From the NCBI GenBank assembly GCA_910578935.1, contig CAJTSM010000001.1, positions 182,038 to 246,037 of the forward strand: a stretch of DNA of 64,000 nucleotides, read 5' to 3'. Below the pieces are notes generated by a model. The model did not search any database. It was not told the origin of the DNA and was given only the letters and a program-made list of their open reading frames with translations. Shown piece by piece: positions 48,769-58,488 of the stretch (the first letter of the stretch is position 1; every line of letters starts with the position of its first letter). A program made the translations under genes and the position numbers. The stretch comes from an uncultured Oscillibacter sp. (lineage in GTDB: Bacteria; Bacillota; Clostridia; Oscillospirales; Oscillospiraceae).

Positions 48769-51700
48769 TCAGCGCAGCAACTGCCGGAAATCCTCCATTC
48801 CCTTCTTTCCGTGGGTTCGCATCGCCTGGGAAGACGGCTGTGGGATCGACCGCCGGGTATCCGCCAGAAGCGTGCCTGCGGCGCCGGCATCCCGCACCGG
48901 GCCTGTCTTCCCTCCTAAATACTGCCGTGCTCCCACCAAGCTGCCAAAGTTCTGCTCCAGCCGGTGATAAAGCACATGATAGGCGCTTTGAATCTGGGCC
49001 ACCCAGCGGCGGTCCCGCTCTACGGCGGCTTGAACCGCCTGAGCGGCTTCCTTTTTCGCAAGACTCAGTTTATCCAATCCCAGGGCCCTGGACGAAAGGC
49101 GGAATTGTGGCAGCGTCGCCGATTCCGCCCCCATTTGGAGGGAAATTCCCGAACGGGTCCACAGCCGGGCCTTTCCTATTTCCGCGCCGCCGGAAATCTG
49201 GACCTTTCCACAGCTGCCGAACAGGCAGGCCCCTATGTCCGCGCCGGGGTCGCCTCCCACAGCCTTCCGAAGCTTCGCCGCCCCGGTAATCACAATATCG
49301 CCGCAAGGCCCTTGAACGCCCGCGCCGATGGCGGCGGCGTGACCTGCCGCCAGGGCGGTAATACTGCCGCCCCGAATGAAAATGCCGCCCACAGATCCGC
49401 CTGCAGCACCGCCGATCCCGGCGCCGCCGCCTTTCCCGGTGGCATTGACCGTGCCGCCCAAAATATCCACTCTGCCGATAGAACTCCGTTTTCCTGCCCC
49501 AATTCCAGCGCCGCCGCCGGTTCCAACCGCCGTAATCTCACCGCCTTGAATTGTAACACGCCCAGTCTGATCTCGGCCGCCGCCGCTGTTCCGGCCAATC
49601 CCGGCGCCGCCCGCGCCGCCCACGGCAGCAAGCATTCCGGCGGGATTCCGGCTGCTGTCCCGGGCTTCCGGGCAGTCTACACACAGCGAAGTCCTCTCTC
49701 CCAGGGAAATTCCCGCCCAACCGGCCCCGCTTTCAAAATAGTTGCGGGTTCCGCTTCGCAGGAGCAGCGTCACTTCATTCCCCTCTCCCAGGCTGAACGC
49801 AACGCCTTCGGACACCCGGCAGTCCACGCCGCCCAGGGTCAGCTTCATCGCTCCGATCCCGTCTGCCAGAACCAGTCTGCCGCTAAAAGGCGTCTGGTTT
49901 GCATCCGTCCCCAAACCGCCGGTGACGGCAGTCACTTGGTCGGTCAAAATCAGCAGGGTATGGCTTTCCTCTTCATAGATCCAATCCCTTCCCATCTCTC
50001 CGCCTGTAACTGTAAATGGGTTTGGATACATAACAGTTTCCTCAAAGCTCCCTGTACTCTCGCTCCAGCGCAGATACGCATACCGAACCTTAGGCTGACC
50101 GGTCTGATCCTTTCCCCGGATAACCACGGCATGGATCGGGGAGCCATGGGATGGGTCCCCCTTCTCCAGCCAGAGCCGGGCCTGTTCCCCGCTCATAATC
50201 CCCAGCCGGCCCTGTCTGCCGTCCACTGACAATGCGGTAATTGCATTCCACCCCGGCAGCAGCGTCCTCCAGAGAATGTCAAAGGGGGCCATAGGTTTCC
50301 CTTCTGCGTTGGTGACGCCGGATGCTTGAGCCGCCAAAAAAACCGGGCCATCCACCACCACAGGAACAGGCAGTGTGCCAAGTGACCGGCCGTCCTCCGC
50401 CATGACGGCCACCGCCGCCCCGCCGGTCAGGCGAAGAAGATTTGTCTCATCTCCGCGAACATGTCCAATCCGTATCAAGCCGCCGCTCAAGGTCAACGAC
50501 ACGCCTGGACGCAGGCAAACCTCTTCCAGTACGGCCTCCCCCTGGCCAACCACCCGGACCGCAGAGGCGGCGGCAGTCAGCACCGGAATCCGCACGTCAC
50601 GCAGCGTCACCACCCCGGAACCGGAGAGCAGAATGGGCCGCACTCCCTGCCTGTTCCCTAGAACCATTGTGTCCGCCATCCCGCCCACTGTCAACTCTCC
50701 GGTGGTTTCGTTGACCGATACACCGGTAAGATCCCGTCCCACTACCTTGACATTCGCGAGTTCAACAGCGGTGTTCTTTGGCAGATCCATGCCAAATTCC
50801 GTCTCCCGGTCGTTCCCGGCGGCATTTTCCAGACCAGTCTCCTGGCCGGAGACGGTACCCTGGACCGCCGCCAGAAGGCCCGTCATCAGATCCATCTCCA
50901 TTCCCTCCAGCCCCGCCAGAAGCGTCAAGAGGGGCATTCCAGGCAGAAGAACCGTCCCAGGCAGAGGGGCGGTTTCTTCGCCGGACAACAGCAGCTCCGC
51001 CAGGAAGTCCTCCAACCCCGGAGCCGTCCCATCGGTAAACTGAGCTTCCAGTTCCGCAAGGCTGCTAAACGCGCCATTTGTCAGCATCTCCACCGCCTGG
51101 TCCGGTGAAACTCCTTCCGCTACCCTCTCCATAAACTGCCGCAGCCCTTCCAGGGCCGCTTTCAAGTCAACGGCCTTGGAAGCCGTGCCTCCGGCAATGG
51201 TCCCGCCCAGGTACAGCGCGGCCAAATATGCGGCGGCCGCGTTGTCATCCAGAGATTCGCCTGTGAGGGCGGCCAATAGTTCCCCACTGCCGGCCGTCTG
51301 GTCCAATCCCAGCATAGACAGCAGCCGCTCCGGTGTAAGTCCGTCCAGCGCAATTCCCTTCAACAGCCAGCTGGGGAGCGTCCGGACGCCCTCTCCTTCC
51401 CCCAGAGCTGCGTCTGCCGGGGGTTCCGCTCCTTCTGGGATTTCCATCTCTCCGTCTAAAAACAGCTGCGCTCCGCCTGCAAAAGCGCCGCTGGTCATAC
51501 GGTCGATTTCTTCTCTCAGGTGCTCCAATTCCGCCTGGAGGCCTGCATAGTCCGGGCTTCCCTTCCCGGCGGCTTTTTTGGCCAGCTCCGCTATGCGGCT
51601 CAGGCTGTCCTGCACCTCTTCCAGCACAGCCTCTCCCACTTGGAGCGTCCGGCGGCTCTCTCGAGTACGGGTTTCCGCCTGCGCGATTCGGCTCATGAGG

Positions 51701-51843
51701 CCCTGGAGCGTTTTGGATGCCGCGGCTCCCGCCGTCCTGACCGCCGGCCGGATTTCCACACTCGCCGCCTTTTCTGTTTTCCCCGCCGTTTGATACCGGG
51801 GTCCGGTCAAATTTCGTTCCCCGCGGACTCTCAATTCGCCCAT
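48769..51843 (-). CDS. Giant flagellin-like protein with Gly-rich repeat core
   Basis: The protein has 1024 residues from the ATG at 51843, chosen because AAAGGGGGACGCC precedes it. The ATG 48 bp upstream has no ribosome site and abuts a TATAAT. Residues about 51-131 match the flagellin N-terminal coiled region (GEAVLEEVQDSLSRIAELAK and LREEIDRMTSGAFAGGAQLF). Residues about 921-978 match the C-terminal flagellin helix (AYHVLYHRLEQNFGSLVGA). Between them lie roughly 790 residues, including five Gly-rich repeats of about 29 residues (about 741-889) with GGGAGIGAG and GGTVNATG, like beta-helix adhesin repeats. There is no signal peptide, in line with flagellar-type export. No flagellar genes are nearby. 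It could be a giant flagellin or a filament-anchored adhesin or hydrolase. Confidence 0.6.
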   Translation of the reverse strand: MGELRVRGERNLTGPRYQTAGKTEKAASVEIRPAVRTAGAAASKTLQGLMSRIAQAETRTRESRRTLQVGEAVLEEVQDSLSRIAELAKKAAGKGSPDYAGLQAELEHLREEIDRMTSGAFAGGAQLFLDGEMEIPEGAEPPADAALGEGEGVRTLPSWLLKGIALDGLTPERLLSMLGLDQTAGSGELLAALTGESLDDNAAAAYLAALYLGGTIAGGTASKAVDLKAALEGLRQFMERVAEGVSPDQAVEMLTNGAFSSLAELEAQFTDGTAPGLEDFLAELLLSGEETAPLPGTVLLPGMPLLTLLAGLEGMEMDLMTGLLAAVQGTVSGQETGLENAAGNDRETEFGMDLPKNTAVELANVKVVGRDLTGVSVNETTGELTVGGMADTMVLGNRQGVRPILLSGSGVVTLRDVRIPVLTAAASAVRVVGQGEAVLEEVCLRPGVSLTLSGGLIRIGHVRGDETNLLRLTGGAAVAVMAEDGRSLGTLPVPVVVDGPVFLAAQASGVTNAEGKPMAPFDILWRTLLPGWNAITALSVDGRQGRLGIMSGEQARLWLEKGDPSHGSPIHAVVIRGKDQTGQPKVRYAYLRWSESTGSFEETVMYPNPFTVTGGEMGRDWIYEEESHTLLILTDQVTAVTGGLGTDANQTPFSGRLVLADGIGAMKLTLGGVDCRVSEGVAFSLGEGNEVTLLLRSGTRNYFESGAGWAGISLGERTSLCVDCPEARDSSRNPAGMLAAVGGAGGAGIGRNSGGGRDQTGRVTIQGGEITAVGTGGGAGIGAGKRSSIGRVDILGGTVNATGKGGGAGIGGAAGGSVGGIFIRGGSITALAAGHAAAIGAGVQGPCGDIVITGAAKLRKAVGGDPGADIGACLFGSCGKVQISGGAEIGKARLWTRSGISLQMGAESATLPQFRLSSRALGLDKLSLAKKEAAQAVQAAVERDRRWVAQIQSAYHVLYHRLEQNFGSLVGARQYLGGKTGPVRDAGAAGTLLADTRRSIPQPSSQAMRTHGKKGMEDFRQLLR

Positions 51844-51953
51844 CTCAGGCGTCCCCCTTTCCTGAAACCTGTAAAATTCGGTTCCTTCCATATTATAACT
51901 ATCGGCAATCCTTCAGGAAAGATAAGAAACGCGTCCCAATCTCAGAACCCTTC

Positions 51954-52700
51954 TCACTTTTCAGGCCGTTCCCATTTTTCACTCAGCGCCAGGTCCTTGA
52001 TTACCTCCCCGGCTAAAATCAGCCCCGCTGCCGCAGGCACAAAGGCATTGCTCCCCGGCACCTGCCGCCGCGCCTCCCCTTCCAGGGACTCCTGATAGAG
52101 TATCCCCTTCGGGTTCTTGGGAGGCTCCTGGGAATAAACCACCTTCAAATGCCGGACGCCCCGCCGTTTCAGCTCCTTTCGCATCACCCGGGCCAGGGGG
52201 CAGACAGAGGTTTCATAGAGATCCGCCACCCGGAAGGCGGTCGGGTCCAGTTTGTTCCCGGCTCCCATACAGCTGATAATTCGTGTCCCCGCCGCCTGGG
52301 CCTGTTCAGCCAAAGCCAGCTTACCGGTAACCGTATCAATGGCGTCCACCACATAATCGTACCGGGTAAAGTCAAACTCCCCGGCAGTGTCGGGACCGTA
52401 AAAAATCCTTCTGGCCGTCACAGCGGCTTTCGGATTGATGTCCAACACCCGGTCCCGCGCGGCATCCGCCTTATATTGTCCCAAAGTATGATGAGTGGCC
52501 AGAATTTGGCGGTTCAGGTTCGTCGGACTCAGACGGTCGCTGTCGACCAGTTCCAGTATCCCCACACCGCTGCGGGCTAGGGCCTCCACGACATAACCTC
52601 CCACGCCGCCCAGTCCGAACACCGCCACTCGGGCCCGGGCCAGGCGCTCCATACCCTCCCGTCCCAAAAGCAGCTCTGTTCTTGAAAATTGGTCCAGCAT
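51954..52700 (-). CDS. tcdA: tRNA threonylcarbamoyladenosine dehydratase
   Basis: The 248-residue E1-like ATP-dependent enzyme (ThiF/MoeB superfamily) converts t6A37 of tRNA to its cyclic form. The nucleotide-binding loop is VAVFGLGGVGGYVVEAL, followed by VDSDRLSPTNLNRQ and the conserved Cys region TSVCPLARVMRKELKRRGV. It lies 4 bp after mnmA, so two tRNA-modification genes form one operon. Confidence 0.93.
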   Translation of the reverse strand: MLDQFSRTELLLGREGMERLARARVAVFGLGGVGGYVVEALARSGVGILELVDSDRLSPTNLNRQILATHHTLGQYKADAARDRVLDINPKAAVTARRIFYGPDTAGEFDFTRYDYVVDAIDTVTGKLALAEQAQAAGTRIISCMGAGNKLDPTAFRVADLYETSVCPLARVMRKELKRRGVRHLKVVYSQEPPKNPKGILYQESLEGEARRQVPGSNAFVPAAAGLILAGEVIKDLALSEKWERPEK

Positions 52701-52704
52701 ATTC

Positions 52705-53781
52705 TCATACCTCCGCTTCCGTTAAAACCTCCGCGACCGTTCCGCCTCCTACCACGGTATCGCCGTCATAAAATACCGCCGCCTGTCCCGGCGTTACCGC
52801 CCGCTGCGGCTGGTCAAAGACAATTCGGACTCGGTTCCCGGATTCCGGACCAATCAGGGCCGGCTGCTCCGGCTGGCGGGAACGGGTCTTGACCTTTACC
52901 CGAAGGAACCCGGTCAGGGACTCCACCCCAATCCAGTTCAAGTCCTTTACCAGAACCTCCCGCGCGAAAAGCACGCTTTCCGGTCCCACTGTGACGGTGT
53001 TGGCGGCCATGTCCTTCCCGCAAACATAGACTGGCTCTCCCATGGCAAGGTTAAGTCCTTTACGCTGCCCCAGGGTATAGCGAACCGCCCCGCGATGCTG
53101 TCCCAAGACTCGCCCCTGTCTGTCCAGAAACTTTCCGGCAGGAGAGGTTTGCCCTGTATAGGAGTCAATAAAGGCCCCATAATCTCCGCTAGGGATAAAA
53201 CAAATATCCTGGCTGTCCCGCCGCAAGGCGTTGACAAAACCCAAACGTTCCGCCAGCTCTCGAACCTTCCTCTTTTCCATACCGCCCAGGGGGAATCGGA
53301 CTTGGGCCAGCTGCCGCTGCGTCAGCGTATATAGGAAATAGCTTTGATCTTTTCCGGGATCTAGAGCCTTTTTTAAAAGAAACCGGCCCGTTTTCTCATC
53401 CCGGGCGGCTTGGGCATAATGCCCGGTAGCCAAATAGGCAAAGCCTGTCCTCTCCGCCTCCTCCAGCAGTCTTGCAAATTTTATATGCCGGTTGCAGTCC
53501 ACACAGGGATTCGGGGTACTTCCGGTCTGATAGGCCTGGACAAAGGACCGGATAACTGTTTCTTCAAATTCTCCAGTTAAATCAAGTACTGTAAAGGGAA
53601 TTCCCAGACTGTTGCAAACGGCCTCTGCATCCCGGGCGTTCTGTCCGTCATCCCACTCCAGCAGACGCATAGTAGTCCCCTGGCAGCAAAAACCCGCCGT
53701 CTGCATGAAATAAGCTGCTGCCGCGCTGTCTACTCCGCCGCTCATGGCAATCAGCGCACTTTTTTCCTTATGTCTTTCCAT
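52705..53781 (-). CDS. mnmA: tRNA 2-thiouridylase MnmA
   Basis: The 358-residue enzyme thiolates U34 of tRNAs for Lys, Glu and Gln. The ATP pyrophosphatase loop is AMSGGVDSAAAAYFM. The catalytic cysteines are in PNPCVDCNRHIKF and DSQDICFIPSGDYG. ATG 53781 is chosen (AGGAGGCGCTTG upstream). It has its own promoter and is co-transcribed with tcdA. Confidence 0.95.
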   Translation of the reverse strand: MERHKEKSALIAMSGGVDSAAAAYFMQTAGFCCQGTTMRLLEWDDGQNARDAEAVCNSLGIPFTVLDLTGEFEETVIRSFVQAYQTGSTPNPCVDCNRHIKFARLLEEAERTGFAYLATGHYAQAARDEKTGRFLLKKALDPGKDQSYFLYTLTQRQLAQVRFPLGGMEKRKVRELAERLGFVNALRRDSQDICFIPSGDYGAFIDSYTGQTSPAGKFLDRQGRVLGQHRGAVRYTLGQRKGLNLAMGEPVYVCGKDMAANTVTVGPESVLFAREVLVKDLNWIGVESLTGFLRVKVKTRSRQPEQPALIGPESGNRVRIVFDQPQRAVTPGQAAVFYDGDTVVGGGTVAEVLTEAEV

Positions 53782-53818
53782 CAAGCGCCTCCTGTTTTGT
53801 GTGTTTCACGCGGTCACT

Positions 53819-53847
53819 ATTATAATACAGTTCCTGTGTTTTGTCAC
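53819..53847 (-). promoter_or_regulatory. Promoter of the mnmA-tcdA operon
   Basis: On the minus strand GTGACA (53847-53842) and TATAAT (53824-53819) are spaced by 17 bp. Confidence 0.75.
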
Positions 53848-55014
53848 GCAGTATAGGAACCGGACTTCCAAAGGGTTTGCATGGGAACTTTCATTGTCTC
53901 TCTTTTCTCGAATGAACTCTCCCTTTTTTCACCAAAGATCTCCGTTGTCCAGAGAAAATTTGTGAAATGTATGGAGAATTTTTAGTCGTTATCCGTCTTA
54001 TGTAAACTTCTCTTCAAATGAAAACCATTGAAAGTATTTCTCCAATCTCCTTTACGGACTAAGAGCAGCAGAAATTTCCTCTGGTATTTCGAAAAAGAGC
54101 TTGTGGAAAACCTTGTGGAAAGTGTGGATAACTTTTCGTAGAAGCCTCTTATGAAAAATTTTATGTAAATCTTAATAAGAGCGCTGGCTATTCGTCGTAG
54201 GCAAGGGAAACCTCTGGAAAACCGGCGAAAATCACAGAGAGAAATTGTATACACGCTCTCAACTTTATGCGTCCCCCGGCGAGAATGTGTCAAAAATCGA
54301 CAAAATGCTCAATAGAAAAGCGCAAGATTTCCTGCGATAATACGCTATGTAATCAAACTAAACCGTTGGTCAGGGGTATTTCCGGCAAAACGTTTGTTTG
54401 GGCGAAACCATGGTTCTTCCTAAAAGGGATCGTTCCACCCAAAATAACGGCAGAGGGAGCAGACCGCCGAAACTACGGACCGCCTGTTTCCGCTATTTTA
54501 TGAAGTCTCAGACTCTACAGAACTAGAGACTATAGATTTGTCCTGAGAAAATATCGGTATGCCGGGAAACCACCTAAACCACCTCCGTTTTTATAGATTA
54601 TTAGCGAATCTCCACTCTTAACCATTCCATTGCAATATCCGTAAAGTAGTATGCCATTACATGATCTTATTTTGAATACATTCCAGGGCCTTGAAGCTTG
54701 TCCGCCCATTTCCGCGAAAACCCAAGCTTGCTCGCGCAGGTGACGCTGCCCCCCTCCGCCCTCGGGGCGGCGGGTTTCAACTGCTTGTTGGTAAAATCCA
54801 TTTCCCACAGAGTTTTGAGGATACTGCCAAAGCTTGCCGCGCCATGGTTCACCCCCATGCTAGGAGCAGGAAAATCTCCACATTCGTCCCCATGCCCAAA
54901 GCGCCCGTCACCTGGAGGCCTTAAGTCATGCCGAAGAGCAGCTCCATCTGCCCCCTTACATTGTAGGCCCTTGGTGTGTTGGCGTTCCACCGTCTCTTCC
55001 CCACGAAAGTGAGA
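53848..55014. other. Gene-free AT-rich region with a DnaA-box cluster
   Basis: About 1.1 kb without a credible gene. The left half is AT-rich and carries three tandem DnaA-box-like sequences (54102-54131). The right half (about 54660-54990) is GC-rich with open frames on both strands that match no family I know, and may be a decayed gene. No tRNA or rRNA is seen. Confidence 0.5.
54102..54131 (-). promoter_or_regulatory. DnaA-box cluster
   Basis: TGTGGAAAA (54102-54110), TGTGGAAAG (54114-54122) and TGTGGATAA (54123-54131) are in the same orientation. The first and last match the DnaA-box consensus TTWTNCACA on the minus strand exactly, and the middle one differs at one position. It lies in AT-rich DNA. 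No dnaA, dnaN or rpmH is near, so the role is open. Confidence 0.6.
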
Positions 55015-55407
55015 TTAAGGGTGCAACGCTCTCATACCTGATCCATCGTCAAAAATGACGAGAATTCTGCCACTTTCTACAGCCTCCACCCGAACGGAGA
55101 TCATCCTGAATCCCACCTTCCCTTTCATGCCGCGAAGAATGGCGTTTTTCAAAATAGGCCGTAGCGCCGGTTTCGGCAAACAGCAGGACTCCCGCAGTTT
55201 CTGGGAAAAGAACGGTGTCTGAAGGAAGAAGCGGTTGTTAAACTGGAAGCGCTGAATCATAAAATAGTTCCGGGCGTCCTCCAGTTCCTCCGCCAGCGGC
55301 CCGCTCATCCCTAAACCATCTTCCAACAGGCAAACACCAGCGGGAATGTATGAATCCAGACCTGGAAATGTGAAGGCTCCCCACCTTTTTCCCGCCTTTC
55401 GCTTCAA
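55015..55407 (-). pseudogene. Remnant of a LytS/YesM-type sensor histidine kinase
   Basis: The open frame ends with a recognisable kinase ATPase region: EELEDARNYFMIQRFQFNNR (matching the usual EL..V..Y..IQ..RF), ALRPILKNAILRGM (N-box, normally QPLVENAI.HG) and VIFDDGSGM (G1 box). The N-box has lost typical residues, and the membrane, His-box and C-terminal parts are missing. It is a decayed fragment. Confidence 0.6.
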
Positions 55408-55526
55408 AGATACAGCTTCCCTGGTCCCTTCCTCAGCCGCAGACTCTGTTTTTTGATAAGCTTTATCAGTTGCCGCGCGGTTTTCGCCGCAAGGCGGAAA
55501 CGAAGCAGTGGTGGGAATTTCTGAGT

Positions 55527-55571
55527 TGGGACTAGTGGGGTGACTCGAACGCCCGCCCTGCTGATTACGAA
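55527..55571 (-). other. tRNA 3'-half fragment (tRNA-Thr-like)
   Basis: The minus strand reads TTCGTAATCAGCAGG then GGCGTTCGAGTCACC and ends ACTAGTCCCA: an anticodon arm with CGT, a T arm with TTCGAGT, and a CCA end. No 5' half precedes it. The first 15 nt equal those of the intact tRNA-Thr(CGT) at 61456-61531, while the acceptor differs. It could be an attachment-site relic or a truncated tRNA gene. Confidence 0.6.
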
Positions 55572-55582
55572 ATATATCAAAA

Positions 55583-55621
55583 GCGCCCAGGGTCCGTTTC
55601 CGGCACCCTTGGGCGTTTTTT
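55583..55621. terminator. Terminator-like hairpin
   Basis: GCGCCCAGGGT (55583-55593) pairs with ACCCTTGGGCG (55605-55615) and is followed by TTTTTT on the plus strand. On the minus strand TTTT follows as well. No intact gene ends here, so it belongs to lost genes. Confidence 0.65.
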
Positions 55622-55957
55622 GTTTCAGAATCAGTTACTATCCGGCGCTCTTAACTCCGTTGATTCCGTCCGCTTTTTTCGCCGTGCGGACCACGTACTT
55701 GAAACAGCATTCGCATCACACAGATATTGATACGCAGTGAACAGCGGGAAGGGGGCCGCTAAAAGATCGCGGCTCTGCCCCAAGTAATTCCGGTAATATC
55801 ACCTACCGCACATGGATACGGCGCATACCCGGCTTCATTTCGGCTGTACATAAAGATACGGAGAAACCGATTTTTTGCGCTCCTCCGGGTCAAAGCGCCT
55901 CTCTCTTTCCAAAGGTCGGACTTGCTTTTTCAGCAAAGCGTCACAGCCGCTTTTGTT
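55622..55957. other. Non-coding stretch in decayed region
   Basis: No gene, RNA or clear repeat is recognised in this 336-bp stretch between the terminator-like hairpin and the regulator remnant. Confidence 0.4.
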
Positions 55958-57050
55958 TCAGTTTATTTGCATTCCAACACTTTTTGTAACCAAGGTTTCT
56001 GTATATTTCACACCGATCTGTGGTTGTTTACGTGGCCATAGGCCACTGTGGTACTGTCCGGGCCAACTCTTTCCTCCCAATCCGATTACGCGTGTGTGTA
56101 CTCCGGCTCTTCCTGCCGCCGCATATAGATTCCGGACAAAACTATATTTACTGCGGTCAACAAGCTCCACAAGCCCTAACCCTGTCAGTTTTTCGTGGCA
56201 CGGTTTCTGATTTTCCGGAACGCTCTTCCCATGATAAGGCGCATTGATCTCCAAAAAGTCCCCAGTAGAAAGCGTCTCCATCCGGTCATTTCCGATCTGA
56301 TGGATCCGCAACATCATCAATGTTCTCCCGTGAGATCCCATTGGGAAAGCCCCTCGGGCTCTCGCCCGCAAACCGGTCCTGACGCCTCCGAAAAGCGGTA
56401 TTCAAATATAGTCTCCGCCTGGGGCAAATACTTGCCCAGTGATTTCCTCTTTCCGAACAGCGCCAGCGCCGCATAGGTGATCCCCATCATCTGTGATCGC
56501 TTCGCAGTCACAGAGCAGCTGTTCTGCGGGGAAGTTCATAAGCCTCTGATTCCCGCTCTCTGTCACCCAACTGCCGCAGAACGCCTCGTCCTTGCATTGA
56601 TTTCGATACGCCAGCTTTTTCTTTTCCGCCTTGTACCTTTCATCTATACCGGCGTATTCCGGAACTTCAAGGGGAAGATGCGCAGTACGTGATCCTAACC
56701 GCATCCGCTCCGCTTTCCCCGCCGGCGCTTCCAGGAACCAGTCATGGATGCTGTACCGATCCTCTTCGCACCAACCCCTGTTAATCCGCTGTCCACCATG
56801 CTTCCGGTCCTTAGGATGGAAGGGATCACGTCAAAGGCGTTCTTGTCCACTTAGATTCAGTGATAGGTTTCCCGGCCGAACAGCGTCCAGAGCCTGCGGG
56901 AGTCGCACTCTTTTTCGCGTTTCAATCTCTCGGGTATCTTCCCTCTTTGCTGGTACATCCTTTGAGTTTCGGCTCTTGAACTTATCAGGAATACTGTTGC
57001 AGAACCCGTCAGATCTAAATTGCGGAGCCGCCCGCCTCCTGGCAAGCCAA
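55958..57050 (-). pseudogene. Decayed minus-strand gene(s), including an ATP-binding regulator C-terminus
   Basis: The part at 55985-56290 reads TLSTGDFLEINAPYHGKSVP, LTGLGLVELVDRSKYSFV and LYAAAGRAGVHTRVIGL. This resembles the C-terminal winged-helix end of AlbA-2/HATPase-c-4 type ATP-binding regulators. Further upstream (56402-56704) an open frame with VPEYAGIDERYKAEKKKLAY looks like genuine but broken coding sequence of unknown family. The pieces lie in different frames and lack starts, which indicates decay. Confidence 0.4.
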
Positions 57051-57057
57051 GTTACCT

Positions 57058-57575
57058 CTATGCGTTGTTCTCCTCAAAATTTTCGGCCTGTTCCATGACT
57101 TTGCGGAACACCTCCGGGCTGTATTGAGGCGGATATCCATTTTTGATCAGGCAGACTTTAATATCAAACTTGAGCTGGTCCCGGACAATTTGATTATTGA
57201 GCCAATCCGCAGACGAAGATTTTGTATCGATAAACTCTTTGATCTTTTGCGCTAAAGCTCTACATTTACTGTTAACAGAAATGCCATCAACCACTTTGTC
57301 TTCGCCATACTCAAAATTGTACTCATCCCGCAATGTCATCAAAATATCATAACATGCCTTTCTTCAAAAGTAAGTCCAACTTTGCGGAAGCTTTCGCGGT
57401 CAGTATTCATTTCCCTCAAAATCCGCAGGGCCTGTTCCATAGCGCTCTTTATGATTTCCTCAGACGTTTGCTCTTGGGCCACACCGGCTTCTTCTGCCGT
57501 CTGGTGTTTTCTTCGTTCATGATATTGTCTAATCGTTTCCTCAAGCATTTCCGCTTCTGCTCTTTTTTGGGCCAT
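57058..57575 (-). pseudogene. Remnant of type I restriction enzyme HsdR (C-terminal part)
   Basis: Two frames join across a frameshift near 57340. The upstream piece (57575-57339) ends FRKVGLTFEER. The downstream piece (57342-57058) continues MTLRDEYNFEYGEDKVVDGI, KIKEFIDTKSSSADWLNNQ and CLIKNGYPPQYSPEVFRKVM. These are features of the C-terminal helical domain of HsdR. About 800 N-terminal residues with the helicase and nuclease domains are absent, and hsdM/hsdS are not found. Confidence 0.75.
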
Positions 57576-57666
57576 AAGAGGGTACCGTCCTTTGCAAACT
57601 TTTCCAAGTTATCATATCAATTATCGGTTAACTCTTCAACCATTTTTGTCAAATCTCCAAACTGTC

Positions 57667-58488
57667 TCAACAATTCCCCGTGTAAACAAACGCCAGATAC
57701 GCCCTCGCTTCGTCCGCCAGGCGGCGCACCTGTTCCACCGTAGTAGGCGGCCGGTCCGTCATCCGATACCGGGGAAAGAACCGGGACAGATGCAGCGGGA
57801 TCTCCCGGTCCACCGACGCCAGCCATTGGGCTAGTGCCTTGATTTCCTCCACGCCGTCGTTCTCGCCGGGAATCACGAGCGTAGTCACCTCCACATGACA
57901 CCGCTCCGCCGCCAGGGAGATGGAGCGCTTCACCGTCTCCAAATTGCCCCCCAGCCTCTTGTACCACTCAGGCGCGAAGCCCTTCAAGTCGATGTTGACG
58001 GCATCGATGAGCGGGAGCAGCTCCCGCCAAGGGGCCTCCTCGATGGTGCCGTTGGTGACCAGGACGTTGACCATGCCCCGCTCATGGACCAGGGCGGCGC
58101 AGTCCCGGACATATTCATAGCCGGCCAGCGGTTCGTTGTAAGTGTAGGCAACCCCGATATTACCATGGGGCCGCAGTTCCAAAGCCTTGTCCGCCAGCGC
58201 CTCCGGTGAGAGCTCCACCGTCTCGATTTCACCCTCCGCAGCCATGGAAATCTCGTGGTTCTGGCAGTAGGGACAGCGCAGATTGCACCCGAAAGAGCCC
58301 ACGGACAAAATCATACTGCCGGGATGGAAGCGCCTCAGGGGCTTCTTCTCGATGGGGTCCAGGGCCAGGCTGGTCAGCTTGCCGTAGTTCAAGGGGACAA
58401 TTTCGCCGTCTCGGCAGACCCTCGCCCGGCAAAAGCCGGTTTGGCCCTCGAACAGGTCGCAGTGGTGAAAACAAAGTTCACAAATCAT
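57667..58488 (-). CDS. amrS: AmmeMemoRadiSam system radical SAM enzyme
   Basis: The 273-residue enzyme has an N-terminal Cys-rich segment (CELCFHHCDLFEGQTGFC), the radical SAM motif SFGCNLRCPYCQNHEIS, and VTNGTIEEAPW and IDLKGFAPEWYKRLGG. It belongs to the AmrS family, related to pyruvate formate-lyase activating enzymes. Its substrate is unknown. It overlaps the upstream gene by 4 bp (ATGA), so the two are translated together, as is usual for this system. Confidence 0.88.
   Translation of the reverse strand: MICELCFHHCDLFEGQTGFCRARVCRDGEIVPLNYGKLTSLALDPIEKKPLRRFHPGSMILSVGSFGCNLRCPYCQNHEISMAAEGEIETVELSPEALADKALELRPHGNIGVAYTYNEPLAGYEYVRDCAALVHERGMVNVLVTNGTIEEAPWRELLPLIDAVNIDLKGFAPEWYKRLGGNLETVKRSISLAAERCHVEVTTLVIPGENDGVEEIKALAQWLASVDREIPLHLSRFFPRYRMTDRPPTTVEQVRRLADEARAYLAFVYTGNC

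Noticed and set aside
51844..51891. An upstream start for the flagellin-like protein at 51891
   Set aside because: That ATG has no ribosome site and abuts a TATAAT, whereas the ATG at 51843 follows AAAGGGGG.
54102..54131. Calling the DnaA-box cluster the chromosomal oriC
   Set aside because: Only three boxes, and no dnaA, dnaN, rpmH or gidA-type neighbours. Reported as a DnaA-box cluster only.
53982..54293. A 103-codon minus-strand frame in the AT-rich region
   Set aside because: Low-complexity, basic and aromatic composition, no ribosome site, and it covers the DnaA-box cluster.
54667..54990. A 107-codon minus-strand frame with moderate coding look
   Set aside because: Overlapping frames exist on both strands and no family is recognisable. 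Left as part of the gene-free region.
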